Source of the DNA: Rhodanobacteraceae bacterium
GTDB lineage: Bacteria; Pseudomonadota; Gammaproteobacteria; Xanthomonadales; Rhodanobacteraceae
Direction of reading: 5' to 3'
NCBI GenBank assembly: GCA_025928585.1
Contig: JAICJG010000016.1
Coordinates: 1 to 37,169 of the forward strand
DNA: 37,169 nt
In this document: piece after piece, positions 7,573-17,172 of the stretch
How positions within the stretch are numbered: position 1 is the first letter of the stretch
Layout of the letters: each line of letters opens with the position of its first letter
The notes under the pieces: generated by a model
Told to the model about the DNA's origin: nothing
Seen by the model: only the letters and a program-made list of their open reading frames with translations
Database searches by the model: none
Position numbers and translations under genes: made by a program

Positions 7573-8396
7573 GCGGAAACCTTCATCATGGGTGTGGCGG
7601 GCGCGCCGGCTGGCGGGGGATTCGGCGCAACGCCGGCGCCGCCGCGCCGGATCATTTCGCCGGCGAGCCCGAGGTAGGCGATCGCGCCGCGCGATTCGCG
7701 ATCGTACAGGTTGATCGGTTTGCCGTGGCTCGGGGCTTCGGCGAGGCGCACGTTGCGCGGCACGACCGAATGCAGCACTTTGTCGCCGAAATGGCGGGCG
7801 AGTTCGGCCGACACGTCGTTGCCGAGTGCGGTGCGCACGTCGAACATCGTGCGCAGCAGGCCTTCGACTTCCAGCGACGGATTCAGCCGCTTGCGCACGG
7901 CCTTGATGGTGTCGAGCAGGTCGGTGAGGCCTTCCAGCGCCATCGATTCGCATTGCACCGGGATCAGCACGCTCTGCGCCGCGGTCAGGGCGTTCAGGGT
8001 CAAGAGGTGCAGCGACGGCGGACAATCGATCAGGATGATCGCGTAGCGGTCGGCGAGCTTCGCCAGTTGTTCCTTGAGCCGCACTTCGCGCGCGATCGCA
8101 TCCGCGAGTTTCAGCTCTGCCGCCGTGAGGTCGCGGTTGCCGGGCAGCAGATCGAAACCCGCTTCCGTGGTGACGATCGCCGACTCGATCGACGCCTCCT
8201 CCAGCAGCACTTCGCAGCCGTTGGGCTTCGCCGAGCGCTTGTCGACGCCGGACGAGGTCGTCGCGTTGCCCTGCGGATCGAGGTCCACCAGCAGGATGCG
8301 GCGCCGCGTTTCCGCCAAGGCAGCGGCGAGGTTGACGGCGGTGGTGGTCTTGCCTACGCCGCCCTTCTGGTTGGCGATGGCGATGATGCGCGTCAT
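7569..8396 (-). CDS. parA: Chromosome-partitioning ATPase ParA (Soj)
   Basis: 275 residues starting MTRIIAIANQKGGVGKTTTAVNLAAALA. The deviant Walker A (KGGVGKTT), LLVDLDPQGNAT and the Walker B-like ILIDCPPSLHLLTLNAL identify a ParA/MinD-family ATPase that drives ParB-parS segregation on the nucleoid. The C-terminus has a Pro/Ala-rich tail (GVAPNPPPAGAPATPMMKVSA). The MTR start is preferred over an upstream MRSMTR because it fits the family N-terminus. It overlaps parB by four bases and follows rsmG, as in many origin-proximal regions. Confidence 0.97.
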   Translation of the reverse strand: MTRIIAIANQKGGVGKTTTAVNLAAALAETRRRILLVDLDPQGNATTSSGVDKRSAKPNGCEVLLEEASIESAIVTTEAGFDLLPGNRDLTAAELKLADAIAREVRLKEQLAKLADRYAIILIDCPPSLHLLTLNALTAAQSVLIPVQCESMALEGLTDLLDTIKAVRKRLNPSLEVEGLLRTMFDVRTALGNDVSAELARHFGDKVLHSVVPRNVRLAEAPSHGKPINLYDRESRGAIAYLGLAGEMIRRGGAGVAPNPPPAGAPATPMMKVSA

Positions 8397-8571
8397 GGAT
8401 CGCAACGGGACCGGGAGCTTGAGCCGACTATCCTAACAGTTGTGCGATGGTCCATGACCGCGGCCCGATCTCATCCAGGGCGAGCCGGCTGGCGCCAGGA
8501 GCCCGCAACCCGAAAGGCCGTCCCCGACCGGACAACCTCGGAAAGGTCGCCCCGAAGGCCGCACGCGGCGA

Positions 8572-9207
8572 TTATCCGCGGTTCGCTCGCGCGAGTTCCA
8601 CCAGGTTGCGCTCGCCGCCCACTCCCGGCACCGCGAGCGGGTGCACGGCGAGCACGCGGAACCCGTCCGGCACGGCTGCGATCTCTGCGGGGTCGATCCT
8701 TCCCTTCATCGCCAGCCAGCGGCCGTCGGCGGCCAGGAGGTGGCCGCCCCACGCCAGCATGTCGGCGAGGCTTGCGAACGCGCGCGCCGTGACCGAATCG
8801 AACGGGCCCGCGGCATCCTGTATCCGGGCTTCCCTGATGGTGACATTCGGCAAGGGCAGTGCGCGCGCCGCTTCGCGCAGGAAGCGGGCCTTCTTGCCGT
8901 TCGACTCGATCAGGGTGACCGCCAAGTCCGGCCGCGCAATCGCGAGCGGGATGCCCGGGAGGCCGGCGCCGCTGCCGAGATCGGCGAGGGTTTCGCCGTG
9001 GAGGAACGCAAGGGCCGCCAACGAATCCAGGAGGTGCCGGGGCACCATTTCCAGGGGATCGCGCACGGCGGTCAGGTTGTAGGCGCGGTTCCACTTCGCC
9101 AGCAGCTCGAGATACGCAAGCAGCTTTGCCTGCGCTTCGCCGGGCAGTTCCAGCCGCATCGCTGCCATCCCGTCGATCAGTTTTTGTTCGAGGGTACGTC
9201 CTTCCAT
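8572..9207 (-). CDS. rsmG: 16S rRNA (guanine-527-N7) methyltransferase RsmG
   Basis: 211 residues from MEGRTLEQKLIDGM. It methylates N7 of G527 in 16S rRNA using SAM. The RsmG signature is clear: LLAKWNRAYNLTAVRDPLEMVPRHLLDSLAAL, the SAM-binding LADLGSGAGLPGIPLAIARPDLAVTLIESNGKKARFLREAA, and SVTARAFASLADMLAWGGHLL. An upstream in-frame extension (MLVTCVTGARM...) is not family-like, so the later ATG was chosen. It is followed after 175 bp by parA and parB, the usual rsmG-parA-parB order. This gap is non-coding, with no clear parS palindrome in it. Confidence 0.96.
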   Translation of the reverse strand: MEGRTLEQKLIDGMAAMRLELPGEAQAKLLAYLELLAKWNRAYNLTAVRDPLEMVPRHLLDSLAALAFLHGETLADLGSGAGLPGIPLAIARPDLAVTLIESNGKKARFLREAARALPLPNVTIREARIQDAAGPFDSVTARAFASLADMLAWGGHLLAADGRWLAMKGRIDPAEIAAVPDGFRVLAVHPLAVPGVGGERNLVELARANRG

Positions 9208-9337
9208 TCGAGGCGGCTGTCGTGAAAAGTCAGGGTCAGGGATGGCCATTCTGGCGCCGGTCACGCACGTCACCAGCACGCCGCCGTGGAATTCAACCAG
9301 GCCGCGAGCACGGACGATCGCACAAATGCGCCCCCTG

Positions 9338-9366
9338 AAAAACAGGAGCCCGCAACAGGCGGGCTC
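9338..9366 (-). terminator. Rho-independent terminator for the SPFH gene
   Basis: A perfect 8-bp stem (GAGCCCGC at 9346-9353, GCGGGCTC at 9359-9366) with loop AACAG. On the minus strand it is followed by CCTGTTTTTCAG. It lies 25 bp past the stop of the gene at 9391-9879. Confidence 0.8.
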
Positions 9367-9390
9367 ACCGTTTCTCCCTGGCCGGTTCGG

Positions 9391-9879
9391 CTACGCGGCG
9401 AGGTCCAGCTCGACCCGCGTCACCAGCACCCCGCGCTCGCGGAGGCTGCCATTCAAGGTCTGCTTGATGCGCTGGTTGCGTGAGCGCAAATCCTGGTCCG
9501 GGCCCCCGGAGTGGCTCACCGCCTCGCGCAGGCGACCGCGGATCAGGTCGTCGGCACGGTCGATCACGGAGTCGGCGCGCTCGGGGTCGAGCACCTGCCA
9601 CCAGACCCGGCCGCGCAAGGTCGGGGTCGAGGCGGAATCGGGCTCGAGCCGCTCGTCGACAGCCAGCGTGTAACCCGTGATGCTGATCTTGTGCGCGATG
9701 CGCTCCACCAGCGGCACCACCAGGTGGGTTCCCGCGGTCAAGGTGCCGGCGGGTTTGCCAAGCCGGCGCAGGGTATAGACCTGGCCTTCGGGAATGCGCT
9801 TGATGCTGAGCAGGCCGACCAGCGCGACCAGCATCAGGAATACGAGGATGGTGAGGGCAGAGAACATGAGGTATTTCAA
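9391..9879 (-). CDS. Short SPFH/band 7-like membrane protein
   Basis: 162 residues. One N-terminal membrane helix (about 7-26) is followed by a compact SPFH-like domain: IPEGQVYTLRRLGKPAGTLTAGTHLVVPLVERIAHKISITGYTL, then a WQVLDPERADSVIDRADDLIRGRLREAV segment ending in VLVTRVELDL. Full SPFH proteins continue into a long coiled coil; that part is absent, so this is a minimal version. The longest frame starts at TTG (9879), with an ATG four codons later (9867); neither has an ideal Shine-Dalgarno. Its role is unknown; families of this fold scaffold membrane domains or regulate proteases. Confidence 0.7.
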   Translation of the reverse strand: MKYLMFSALTILVFLMLVALVGLLSIKRIPEGQVYTLRRLGKPAGTLTAGTHLVVPLVERIAHKISITGYTLAVDERLEPDSASTPTLRGRVWWQVLDPERADSVIDRADDLIRGRLREAVSHSGGPDQDLRSRNQRIKQTLNGSLRERGVLVTRVELDLAA

Positions 9880-11282
<1,403 letters not shown>

Positions 11283-11347
11283 GTGCACCCGCTTGCCGGG
11301 ACGAGGTACCGTCGAGCCCCGGCCGCGCGCCCGGGCAAGGGAACTTC

Positions 11348-12295
11348 ATGAAGCGAGGGATCCTGTTGCCGTGCCTGCTGTTCGTGTGCGCAGGACTGCA
11401 GGCGAAGAACGTGGTCTGGCAGCCATCTGCCGGACACACGCAGATGCCGATCTGGCCGGGGACGCCGCCCGACACCCAGCCCGTGCCGGGGCCCGAATAC
11501 GCACTGACGGGAACAAGTGGCAAGCCGCAGTTTGCCGGCCGGCCCGTGACGGGCATACACGATGTGTCGCGCCCCACGATGACGGTCTATTTTCCCAAGG
11601 GCAAGAACACCGGGGCGGCGGTCGTGGTGTTTCCCGGCGGCGGATTCGAGGTTCTCGCGATCGACCTCGAAGGCACCGAGGCCTGCGACTGGCTGGTGTC
11701 CGAGGGCATCACGTGTGTCCTGCTGAAGTACCGCGTCCCGAGCGTACCGTACGACTGGCACTGCAAATGCCGTCCCGATGATTTCGCGCTTTCGGTGCCG
11801 GCACTGGAGGACGCCCAGAGGGCGCTGAGGCTGGTGCGTTTCCATGCGGGGAAATGGCACATCGATCCGCACAAGATCGGGGTGCTCGGATTTTCCGCAG
11901 GCGGATATCTCGTGGCCGAGGCGAGCACGGATTTCGAGCGGCGCCTGTATGCGCCAGTCGATGCGGCTGACAGGGAAAGTGCCCGTCCCGATTTCGCGAT
12001 GGCCATCTACCCGGGGCACCTCGCGACCGACAATGACAAGTTGAATCCGAATGTTCCGGTGTCCCGCGAAACGCCGCCCACCTTCCTGGTGCAGGCGGAA
12101 GACGATTACACCGATGGAGTAAACCAGTCGCTGGTCTATTACACGGCGCTGGCGAAGGCGCGCGTGCCGGCGGAGCTGCATCTGTACGCCCACGGCGGAC
12201 ACGCGTTCGGCGTGCGGCGCACGCACTTGCCGATCACCCGTTGGCCACGACTGGCCGAGGCGTGGCTGCGGACGATCGGAGTCATCGCCCATTGA
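11348..12295 (+). CDS. Secreted alpha/beta-hydrolase esterase
   Basis: 315 residues. A signal peptide (MKRGILLPCLLFVCAGLQA) implies export. The fold shows an oxyanion-hole VVFPGGGFEVLAIDLEGTEACDWLVSEGITCVLLKYRVP, the nucleophile elbow GFSAGGYL, an acid segment (VQAEDDYTD) and the catalytic histidine in HGGHAFG. This layout matches the BD-FAE/acetylxylan-esterase-like family in which carbohydrate-linked acyl esters are cleaved. It starts 65 bp after hemB, but a functional link is unlikely. The 4-residue spacing and DWHCKCRPDDF insertion suggest a cysteine-bearing loop near the active site. The substrate is not known. Confidence 0.8.
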   Translation: MKRGILLPCLLFVCAGLQAKNVVWQPSAGHTQMPIWPGTPPDTQPVPGPEYALTGTSGKPQFAGRPVTGIHDVSRPTMTVYFPKGKNTGAAVVVFPGGGFEVLAIDLEGTEACDWLVSEGITCVLLKYRVPSVPYDWHCKCRPDDFALSVPALEDAQRALRLVRFHAGKWHIDPHKIGVLGFSAGGYLVAEASTDFERRLYAPVDAADRESARPDFAMAIYPGHLATDNDKLNPNVPVSRETPPTFLVQAEDDYTDGVNQSLVYYTALAKARVPAELHLYAHGGHAFGVRRTHLPITRWPRLAEAWLRTIGVIAH

Positions 12296-12356
12296 TGCCG
12301 GATTTCGTCAAAGCTTTCGCGCTGCATCGCGTGCAGCATTTCGCCGTGTCGGCGGA

Positions 12357-13112
12357 TCACGGTGCCGGCGAGGGTCCGTAGTAGGCGCGCAACAGGGACG
12401 CCACGCGGGGTTCGGCACGCTCCAGCCGCGTAGGATCGGAGAAATGCAATTCGCTGACCACGGCGAAGTATTCGCCGGGATTGGTAGCCGCATACGTGTC
12501 GATCTGGGCCGGTTGGCCGCGCCGAACGGCATGGGCCAGACCGTCGTAGGCGCGTTGGAACGTGTCGATCCACGCCCGCCGCGAAATGCCGCGCGGCAGC
12601 GGCGGTACGCCATCCGGCGGTCCATCCAGCATGTCGAGCTTGTGCGCGATTTCGTGGGCGACGACGTTGTAGCCGTCCCACGGCTGCGCGAGGTCCTGCT
12701 GGACGGCGGCCCACGACAGCACCAGCGGCCCGATCTGCCACGCCTCGCCCGTCAGCACCTGGTCCCGCTCCGTGACGACTCCGGTGCTGCCGTCGTGATG
12801 GCGGTGGCGCACCTTGAATTCACCTGGATATATGACCACGCCCTGCCAGCCCCGGAGCGCGCGAAAGCCGATTCGCAGCACCGGCAGGCATGCCTGCATT
12901 GCGATCAGCAGGCGCTGCGTTTCGTCGAGCTCGATCCCGGTCGGATACAGCCGCTTGCGCTGGAGGAAGCGGGCCGCCAGCAGGCGCAGCCGCTGGCGCT
13001 CGTCCGTGGGCAGCCGCTGTGCGAGCGGACAGGCCGCCAGCGCATCGCGCCACAAGGCCTCGGCAATCGGTGGCGGCGGGCGCCGGCCCGGCAGCCAGTC
13101 GAACCAGGTCAT
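12357..13112 (-). CDS. mtfA: MtfA-type zinc metallopeptidase
   Basis: 251 residues from MTWFDWLPGRRPP. The zinc motif HEIAHKLDMLDG (two histidines and the catalytic glutamate) with a downstream glutamate in NPGEYFAVVSELHF defines the MtfA/YeeI peptidase family. Upstream features include LIAMQACLPVLRIG and WQGVVIYPGEF. In E. coli, MtfA binds the repressor Mlc and affects glucose-PTS regulation; whether that holds here is unknown. An upstream extension to 13199 is not family-like. The gene is convergent with the esterase and divergent from the cis-prenyltransferase. Confidence 0.93.
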   Translation of the reverse strand: MTWFDWLPGRRPPPPIAEALWRDALAACPLAQRLPTDERQRLRLLAARFLQRKRLYPTGIELDETQRLLIAMQACLPVLRIGFRALRGWQGVVIYPGEFKVRHRHHDGSTGVVTERDQVLTGEAWQIGPLVLSWAAVQQDLAQPWDGYNVVAHEIAHKLDMLDGPPDGVPPLPRGISRRAWIDTFQRAYDGLAHAVRRGQPAQIDTYAATNPGEYFAVVSELHFSDPTRLERAEPRVASLLRAYYGPSPAP

Positions 13113-13223
13113 GCAGGTACTCCGCGGCGCGGCCAGCTCAGAATATGGTCCGGGGCGGGCGATCCTCAAGGGCGCTGCCGATAGCGTGACCGCCCTCATG
13201 TCCCGCAGCCGCCCGTGCGGTCC

Positions 13224-13229
13224 TACAAT
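13224..13229 (+). promoter_or_regulatory. Possible -10 element for the cis-prenyltransferase gene
   Basis: TACAAT followed by G sits 8 bp before the ATG at 13238. The same TACAATG string occurs before hemB. The -35 region is not recognisable, and the spacing implies a very short leader. Confidence 0.25.
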
Positions 13230-13237
13230 GCGCTTCC

Positions 13238-14125
13238 ATGCATTCCGATATTTCGCCGCCGCTCGCGGCCGATGATGCGCGCGCGGTCGGTCCCGGCTGG
13301 TTGCGCCTCTTGTACTGGGACCTGCGACGCCGCCCGTGGCGGCTGTTGAGGTTGCTGTTGTATCCGGCGTACCGATGGTACGAGCACTCGCTCGCCCGCC
13401 AGGTCACCGCCTGCCCGGTTCCGGCGCACATCGGGCTGATCCTCGACGGCAACCGGCGCTTCGCTCGCGGAATGGGACTCGAGGCAACGCTGGGGCACCA
13501 GTACGGCGTCAACAAGTTGCGCGAGGTGCTCGAGTGGTGCCTCGACCTCGACGTCCGCCACGTGACGCTGTATGTGTTCAGTACCGAGAACTTCGGCCGT
13601 CCGACCGCCGAGGTCGAATGCCTGCTGGACCTGTTCGTGCGCGAGAGCGCAAAGCTGCTGCAAGAGCCGCGGATGAAGTCGGGGCGGGTGCGGGTCAAGA
13701 TCATCGGCCAGCGCGACCGCCTGCCCGAGCGGGTGGTGGCCGCGAGCGAGGCGCTGGAGCTGTCCACGGCCGGACATGACGGCATGCTGCTGACGATCGC
13801 GCTCGCCTACAGCGGGCGCCAGGAAATCACCGACGCGGTCAAAAGCCTGCTGGTGAGCGCCGCTGCCGGGGGGCGTTCGCTCGAAGAGGTGGCCGCCGGC
13901 CTCAAGATCGAGGAAATCGCACGCTACCTCTACACCGAGGGCATGCCGGATCCCGACTTCATCATCCGCACCAGCGGCGAACAACGGCTTTCGGGATTCC
14001 TGCTCTGGCAGGCGGCCTACAGCGAGTTCTATTTCTGCGACGTGCTGTGGCCGGCCTTCCGCCGCATCGACTTCCTGCGCGCGGTGCGCACCTACCAGCG
14101 ACGCAACCGGCGTTACGGGCGCTGA
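13238..14125 (+). CDS. UppS-family cis-prenyltransferase (non-canonical paralogue)
   Basis: 295 residues. The cis-prenyltransferase domain begins near residue 60: HIGLILDGNRRFARGMG (pyrophosphate-binding Asp), TLYVFSTENFGRP, and FIIRTSGEQRLSGFLLWQAAYSEFYFCDVLWP near the C-terminus. Bacterial UppS usually has DGNGRWA; here it is DGNRRFA, like actinobacterial or archaeal enzymes. A 60-residue N-terminal extension with an amphipathic Trp/Leu/Arg-rich part (LRRRPWRLLRLLLYPAYRWYEHSLA) could bind membranes. The gene lacks the usual frr-uppS-cdsA neighbours, so it is probably a second enzyme making a different chain length. It borders the pigment locus, but a role there is only a possibility. Confidence 0.85.
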   Translation: MHSDISPPLAADDARAVGPGWLRLLYWDLRRRPWRLLRLLLYPAYRWYEHSLARQVTACPVPAHIGLILDGNRRFARGMGLEATLGHQYGVNKLREVLEWCLDLDVRHVTLYVFSTENFGRPTAEVECLLDLFVRESAKLLQEPRMKSGRVRVKIIGQRDRLPERVVAASEALELSTAGHDGMLLTIALAYSGRQEITDAVKSLLVSAAAGGRSLEEVAAGLKIEEIARYLYTEGMPDPDFIIRTSGEQRLSGFLLWQAAYSEFYFCDVLWPAFRRIDFLRAVRTYQRRNRRYGR

Positions 14126-14169
14126 GCGATCGCGGACCTCGACTCACCGGTGCTTCGCTCATAGGCGCG

Positions 14170-15024
14170 CTACGCCTGCAGGAAGTCCAGCAGCATGTCT
14201 GCGACCTTGCGCGGCTCGCGGATGTGCAGGTGGTGCGGGCCATGGATGCGTTCGACCCGGATGCCGGCAACGCAGGCGGCGCGCGCGTCCATCAGCGCGG
14301 TGGGGAGGTAAGGCGTCGATGGCTCCGCCAGCAGCAGCAGGGTGGGCGCTTCGATGCCGGCGAGCAACCGCCGCACCTGCATTTCCTCCGTGCGCAGGGG
14401 CGTTGCGAGGCGAAGCCTGGGATCGCTGCGCCACGAAAACCCGCCGTCGACATCGCGCAGGTTGCGCGCAACCATCGGGCGCGCCTCTTCCGCGTCCAGG
14501 CCACCCGCGGCCACGCGTGCCGCGACGGCGGCATCGATGGATGCGAATACGCGCGGTAACCTGCGCCCGGCGCCGCGTTGCGCGTACGCGCCGCGCCAGC
14601 GCGCGAGCGTTTGCGGGCCGTCGTCGGCGAGCGGACCCAGGCCTTCGATCAGAAGTAGTTTTTCGATGCGTGCAGGGGCTGCGGCCGCCGTGAGCGAGGC
14701 GATGCCCGCCCCCAACGAATGGCCGAGCAGGTCGAAGCGATCGAGTTGCAGCGCGCCGGCGAAGTCGAGCACATGATCGACCTGATCAGCGTTGTTGTAG
14801 CGGTGGACACCCTCGGGCAGGTGCGCGGAGTGCCCATGTCCCGGCAGGTCCAGGGCGACGACGCGCCGATTTGCGGCCAGCAGTGGCGCCAGCCGCGCAA
14901 AGCTCGCGGCGTTGTCGAGCCAACCATGCAGCGCCAGCAGCGGCGGCGCGGCCGGATCGCCCCATTGCAGCGCGGCGAGTTCGCCGAAAGGCGTTGCCAC
15001 GCGGAGATCCACGGTCCCGGTCAC
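14170..15024 (-). CDS. Alpha/beta hydrolase next to the pigment genes
   Basis: 284 residues from GTG 15024. Motifs: LLALHGWLDNAASFARLAPLL (oxyanion HGW), VALDLPGHGHS, the nucleophile elbow LLGHSLGAG, and a C-terminal histidine in HGPHHLHIREP. This is the serine-hydrolase-like (SERHL/MEST) branch of the fold. The GTG start is chosen because it begins 8 bases past the stop of the upstream flavoprotein gene; a longer frame reading into that gene is not plausible. The pair is transcribed divergently from the polyene operon. A thioesterase or ester-cleaving role in pigment synthesis is a guess. Confidence 0.75.
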   Translation of the reverse strand: MTGTVDLRVATPFGELAALQWGDPAAPPLLALHGWLDNAASFARLAPLLAANRRVVALDLPGHGHSAHLPEGVHRYNNADQVDHVLDFAGALQLDRFDLLGHSLGAGIASLTAAAAPARIEKLLLIEGLGPLADDGPQTLARWRGAYAQRGAGRRLPRVFASIDAAVAARVAAGGLDAEEARPMVARNLRDVDGGFSWRSDPRLRLATPLRTEEMQVRRLLAGIEAPTLLLLAEPSTPYLPTALMDARAACVAGIRVERIHGPHHLHIREPRKVADMLLDFLQA

Positions 15025-15031
15025 GCGGCCA

Positions 15032-16351
15032 TCATTCCGCGGCGTCGGTGGCGATCCGCATGCGGTTCTGGCGGCGGCGGTCGGCGAGGTCGGCGACCCA
15101 ACGCCGCAGGTTGAGCAGCGATGCGATCGCGTAAATCGCCTTGAAGATGCGCAGCTTCGAGAGCACCAGGCGGTTGTCGAACACGTCGCCGGCAAGCATC
15201 GAAATCACGCCCTGTTCCACCTGCATCACGTTGCGGGGATCGGCGAACAGCGCCTTCATCACCGGCGAATTGAAGCGGTAGATGAACCACGCGAAGCGGC
15301 GGTAACCATGGCGCAGGTGCTTGGCATAGCGCTTCTGCAGCGCCATTTCGCGCGCAGGCTCGCGCAAGGCACCGTCGACCACCTCGCACGCCTGCCGCGC
15401 GGAATACATCGCAAGGTACACGCCCGAGGAAAACACCGGATCGAGGAACGCCCAGGCGTCGCCGATCAGGATCCAGCGTGGGCCCGCCATCCGCCGGCAC
15501 GCGTAGGAATAGTTGCCGGTGAAGCGCACGGGGGAGATGCATTCGGCCCCCTCCATGCGGCGTTCGGCGCCAGGCACGAGTGCAAGCGTCTTCGCCATGA
15601 AGGCCGCGTTGTCGGAGCCCCGTCGGGTCTTCAGGTAGGAGGGCTTGCACACGCAGCCGACGCTGGTGTCGCCCCCGCGCAGCGGGATGAACCATGCCCA
15701 GCCGTGCGCGAAACGGTTGACGCTGATGATGTTGCCGTCCGGATCGTCGGGGTTGTGGGCGACGTTCCGGTAATGCGCGAACATGGCCGCGCTCTGGTGC
15801 TTGCCGTTGCGCTCCACCAGCTTCAACTGCTTGCCGAGGAAGGTGTCGCGGCCGGATGCATCGACGAGGTAGCGTGCGCGCAGCGCAGCCTTCGTGCCTG
15901 CGGCTTCGATATGCGCGACCACGCCGTCGGCGTCGAACGCGACGCGCTCGACCTTGGTTGCCTCGCGTGCGTCCACGCCGTGTTCGCGGGCATTCTCGAA
16001 CAGCATCCGGTCCATCTCCTCGCGCTTGACCTGGAACGCGTAGGGCGGCGTTTCGCCAAGCGCGCGATCGAAGCGGAAGGTGTAGTAGCTGCCGTCGTCG
16101 CGGGGAAAATCGGCGCCGAGCTTCAGGTGGCCCAGCGCGCGCAGTTTTTCCAGGACGCCGATTTCCTCGAAGATCGCCAGGTTGGCGGGAAGCAGCGATT
16201 CGCCGATGTGGAAGCGCGGGTGGCGGGCCTTCTCCAGCATCGTGACGCGCCAGCCGCGCTGTGCCAGCAGGGTGGACATGGTCGAGCCGCCGGGGCCGCC
16301 ACCCACCACCAGTACGTCGCAATCGAATGTCCGCGGGCTGGCGCCATCCAT
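15032..16351 (-). CDS. FAD-dependent halogenase-like monooxygenase 1
   Basis: 439 residues; AGGAGG lies 6 bases before the ATG. The FAD site is VLVVGGGPGGSTMSTLLAQRG, followed by HIGESLLPANLAIFEEIG and LKLGADF, where Lys77 matches the catalytic lysine position of flavin-dependent halogenases. The WxWxIP halogenase signature is present as WAWFIP (218-223), and GDAWAFLDPVFSSGV binds FAD near the C-terminal third. Together these suggest a phenolic or aryl halogenase that uses reduced flavin from a separate reductase. Related oxidoreductases (geranylgeranyl-reductase-like) share part of the fold, so activity is unproven. In a xanthomonadin-like locus, bromination of the aryl ring is the natural hypothesis. 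Confidence 0.8.
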   Translation of the reverse strand: MDGASPRTFDCDVLVVGGGPGGSTMSTLLAQRGWRVTMLEKARHPRFHIGESLLPANLAIFEEIGVLEKLRALGHLKLGADFPRDDGSYYTFRFDRALGETPPYAFQVKREEMDRMLFENAREHGVDAREATKVERVAFDADGVVAHIEAAGTKAALRARYLVDASGRDTFLGKQLKLVERNGKHQSAAMFAHYRNVAHNPDDPDGNIISVNRFAHGWAWFIPLRGGDTSVGCVCKPSYLKTRRGSDNAAFMAKTLALVPGAERRMEGAECISPVRFTGNYSYACRRMAGPRWILIGDAWAFLDPVFSSGVYLAMYSARQACEVVDGALREPAREMALQKRYAKHLRHGYRRFAWFIYRFNSPVMKALFADPRNVMQVEQGVISMLAGDVFDNRLVLSKLRIFKAIYAIASLLNLRRWVADLADRRRQNRMRIATDAAE

Positions 16352-16440
16352 CCGGATCCTCCTGTCACCGTTCAGCGGGAGTCGGGTCGCCCACCTATCA
16401 TATACATTTGTACGCCGCGCTCCGCCCAAACCGCGCTTCC
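16352..16440. promoter_or_regulatory. Divergent promoter region of the pigment locus
   Basis: 89 bp between the flavoprotein (minus) and membrane-protein (plus) starts. An AT-rich island at 16395-16411 (tatcatatacatttgta) in very GC-rich DNA offers a -10-like TATGAT on the minus strand (16402-16397) and TATCAT or TATACA on the plus strand. No strong -35 was recognised, so an activator may be needed. Confidence 0.45.
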
Positions 16441-17172
16441 ATGTCCTCGACCCCCGCCACGCAAGCACGCCCGGTCGCCGCCTCCCGAGTCCCGTGGATG
16501 TCGCTGGTCCTCCTGGCCTGCGCGCTGCTGGCGCTGGCGGGCGGACTGCTGCACCACGGTTACCTGAGCCTGGCTTCGGCGCTGTTGCTGCTGCTCGCGT
16601 GGCTGCCGGCGGTGTGGCGCCGCCACAGCACGGCCGCCACGCTGGCATGGCTCGGGCTCGCCGCGCTGTTGCTGCTGCCGGCACTGTTCGGCCACGCGGG
16701 ACTGGCGCTGATGGCGCTGCCGGTGGTATTCCTCGGTGGGGCCTCGTGGTTGTTCGCCCGTACCTTGCGGTCCGGCCGCGAGCCCCTGGTGGCGCGCTTC
16801 GTCCGGATGATCGAGGGCGACGTCCGGCTCGGCCTGCCGGGGGTGCGCGGGTACGCCCGAGGCGCCACGGTGTACTGGGCCACGCTGCTCGCCGCGCTGG
16901 CGCTGGTCTCGCTGCTGATCGCGCTGTGCGCGCAGCCGGGCGGCTGGCTGGCTGCGCTCGGCTGGCCGGCGCCGGTCGCGCTGCGCGGCTCGCTGCTCGC
17001 GTGGTACCCAGAGGCGGGTTGCTGGGCGCTGCTGCTGGCGGGTTTCGCCGGCGAATACCTGTTCCGGCGCTGGTGGCTGCGGGCGATCCCGCACCCGGGT
17101 GTCCGCCGCTTCGTGACGCAGATCGTGCGGCGCTGGCCCACGCTGTTGCGTGGCGAGGACGGGTCCGAATGA
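16441..17172 (+). CDS. COG4648-type integral membrane protein of aryl polyene clusters
   Basis: 243 residues, mostly hydrophobic, with about six predicted membrane segments (for example VPWMSLVLLACALLALAGGLL, LAWLGLAALLLLPALF, GATVYWATLLAALALVSLLIAL). The loop RTLRSGREPLVARFVRMIEGDVRLGLPGVRGYARGATVYW and the C-terminal EYLFRRWWLRAIPHPGVRRFV are typical of the predicted membrane protein carried by APE and xanthomonadin clusters. Its role is unknown; it may hold the elongation or lipid-transfer enzymes at the inner membrane. It is the first gene of the plus operon and overlaps the next gene by four bases. Confidence 0.75.
   Translation: MSSTPATQARPVAASRVPWMSLVLLACALLALAGGLLHHGYLSLASALLLLLAWLPAVWRRHSTAATLAWLGLAALLLLPALFGHAGLALMALPVVFLGGASWLFARTLRSGREPLVARFVRMIEGDVRLGLPGVRGYARGATVYWATLLAALALVSLLIALCAQPGGWLAALGWPAPVALRGSLLAWYPEAGCWALLLAGFAGEYLFRRWWLRAIPHPGVRRFVTQIVRRWPTLLRGEDGSE

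Noticed and set aside
8397-8571. Possible parS site near parA
   Set aside because: I looked for the TGTTTCACGTGAAACA-type palindrome in the par region and saw none.
14912-16567. 551-codon plus-strand frame opposite the flavoprotein gene
   Set aside because: Shadow frame; the minus strand has the FAD and WxWxIP motifs and an ideal Shine-Dalgarno.
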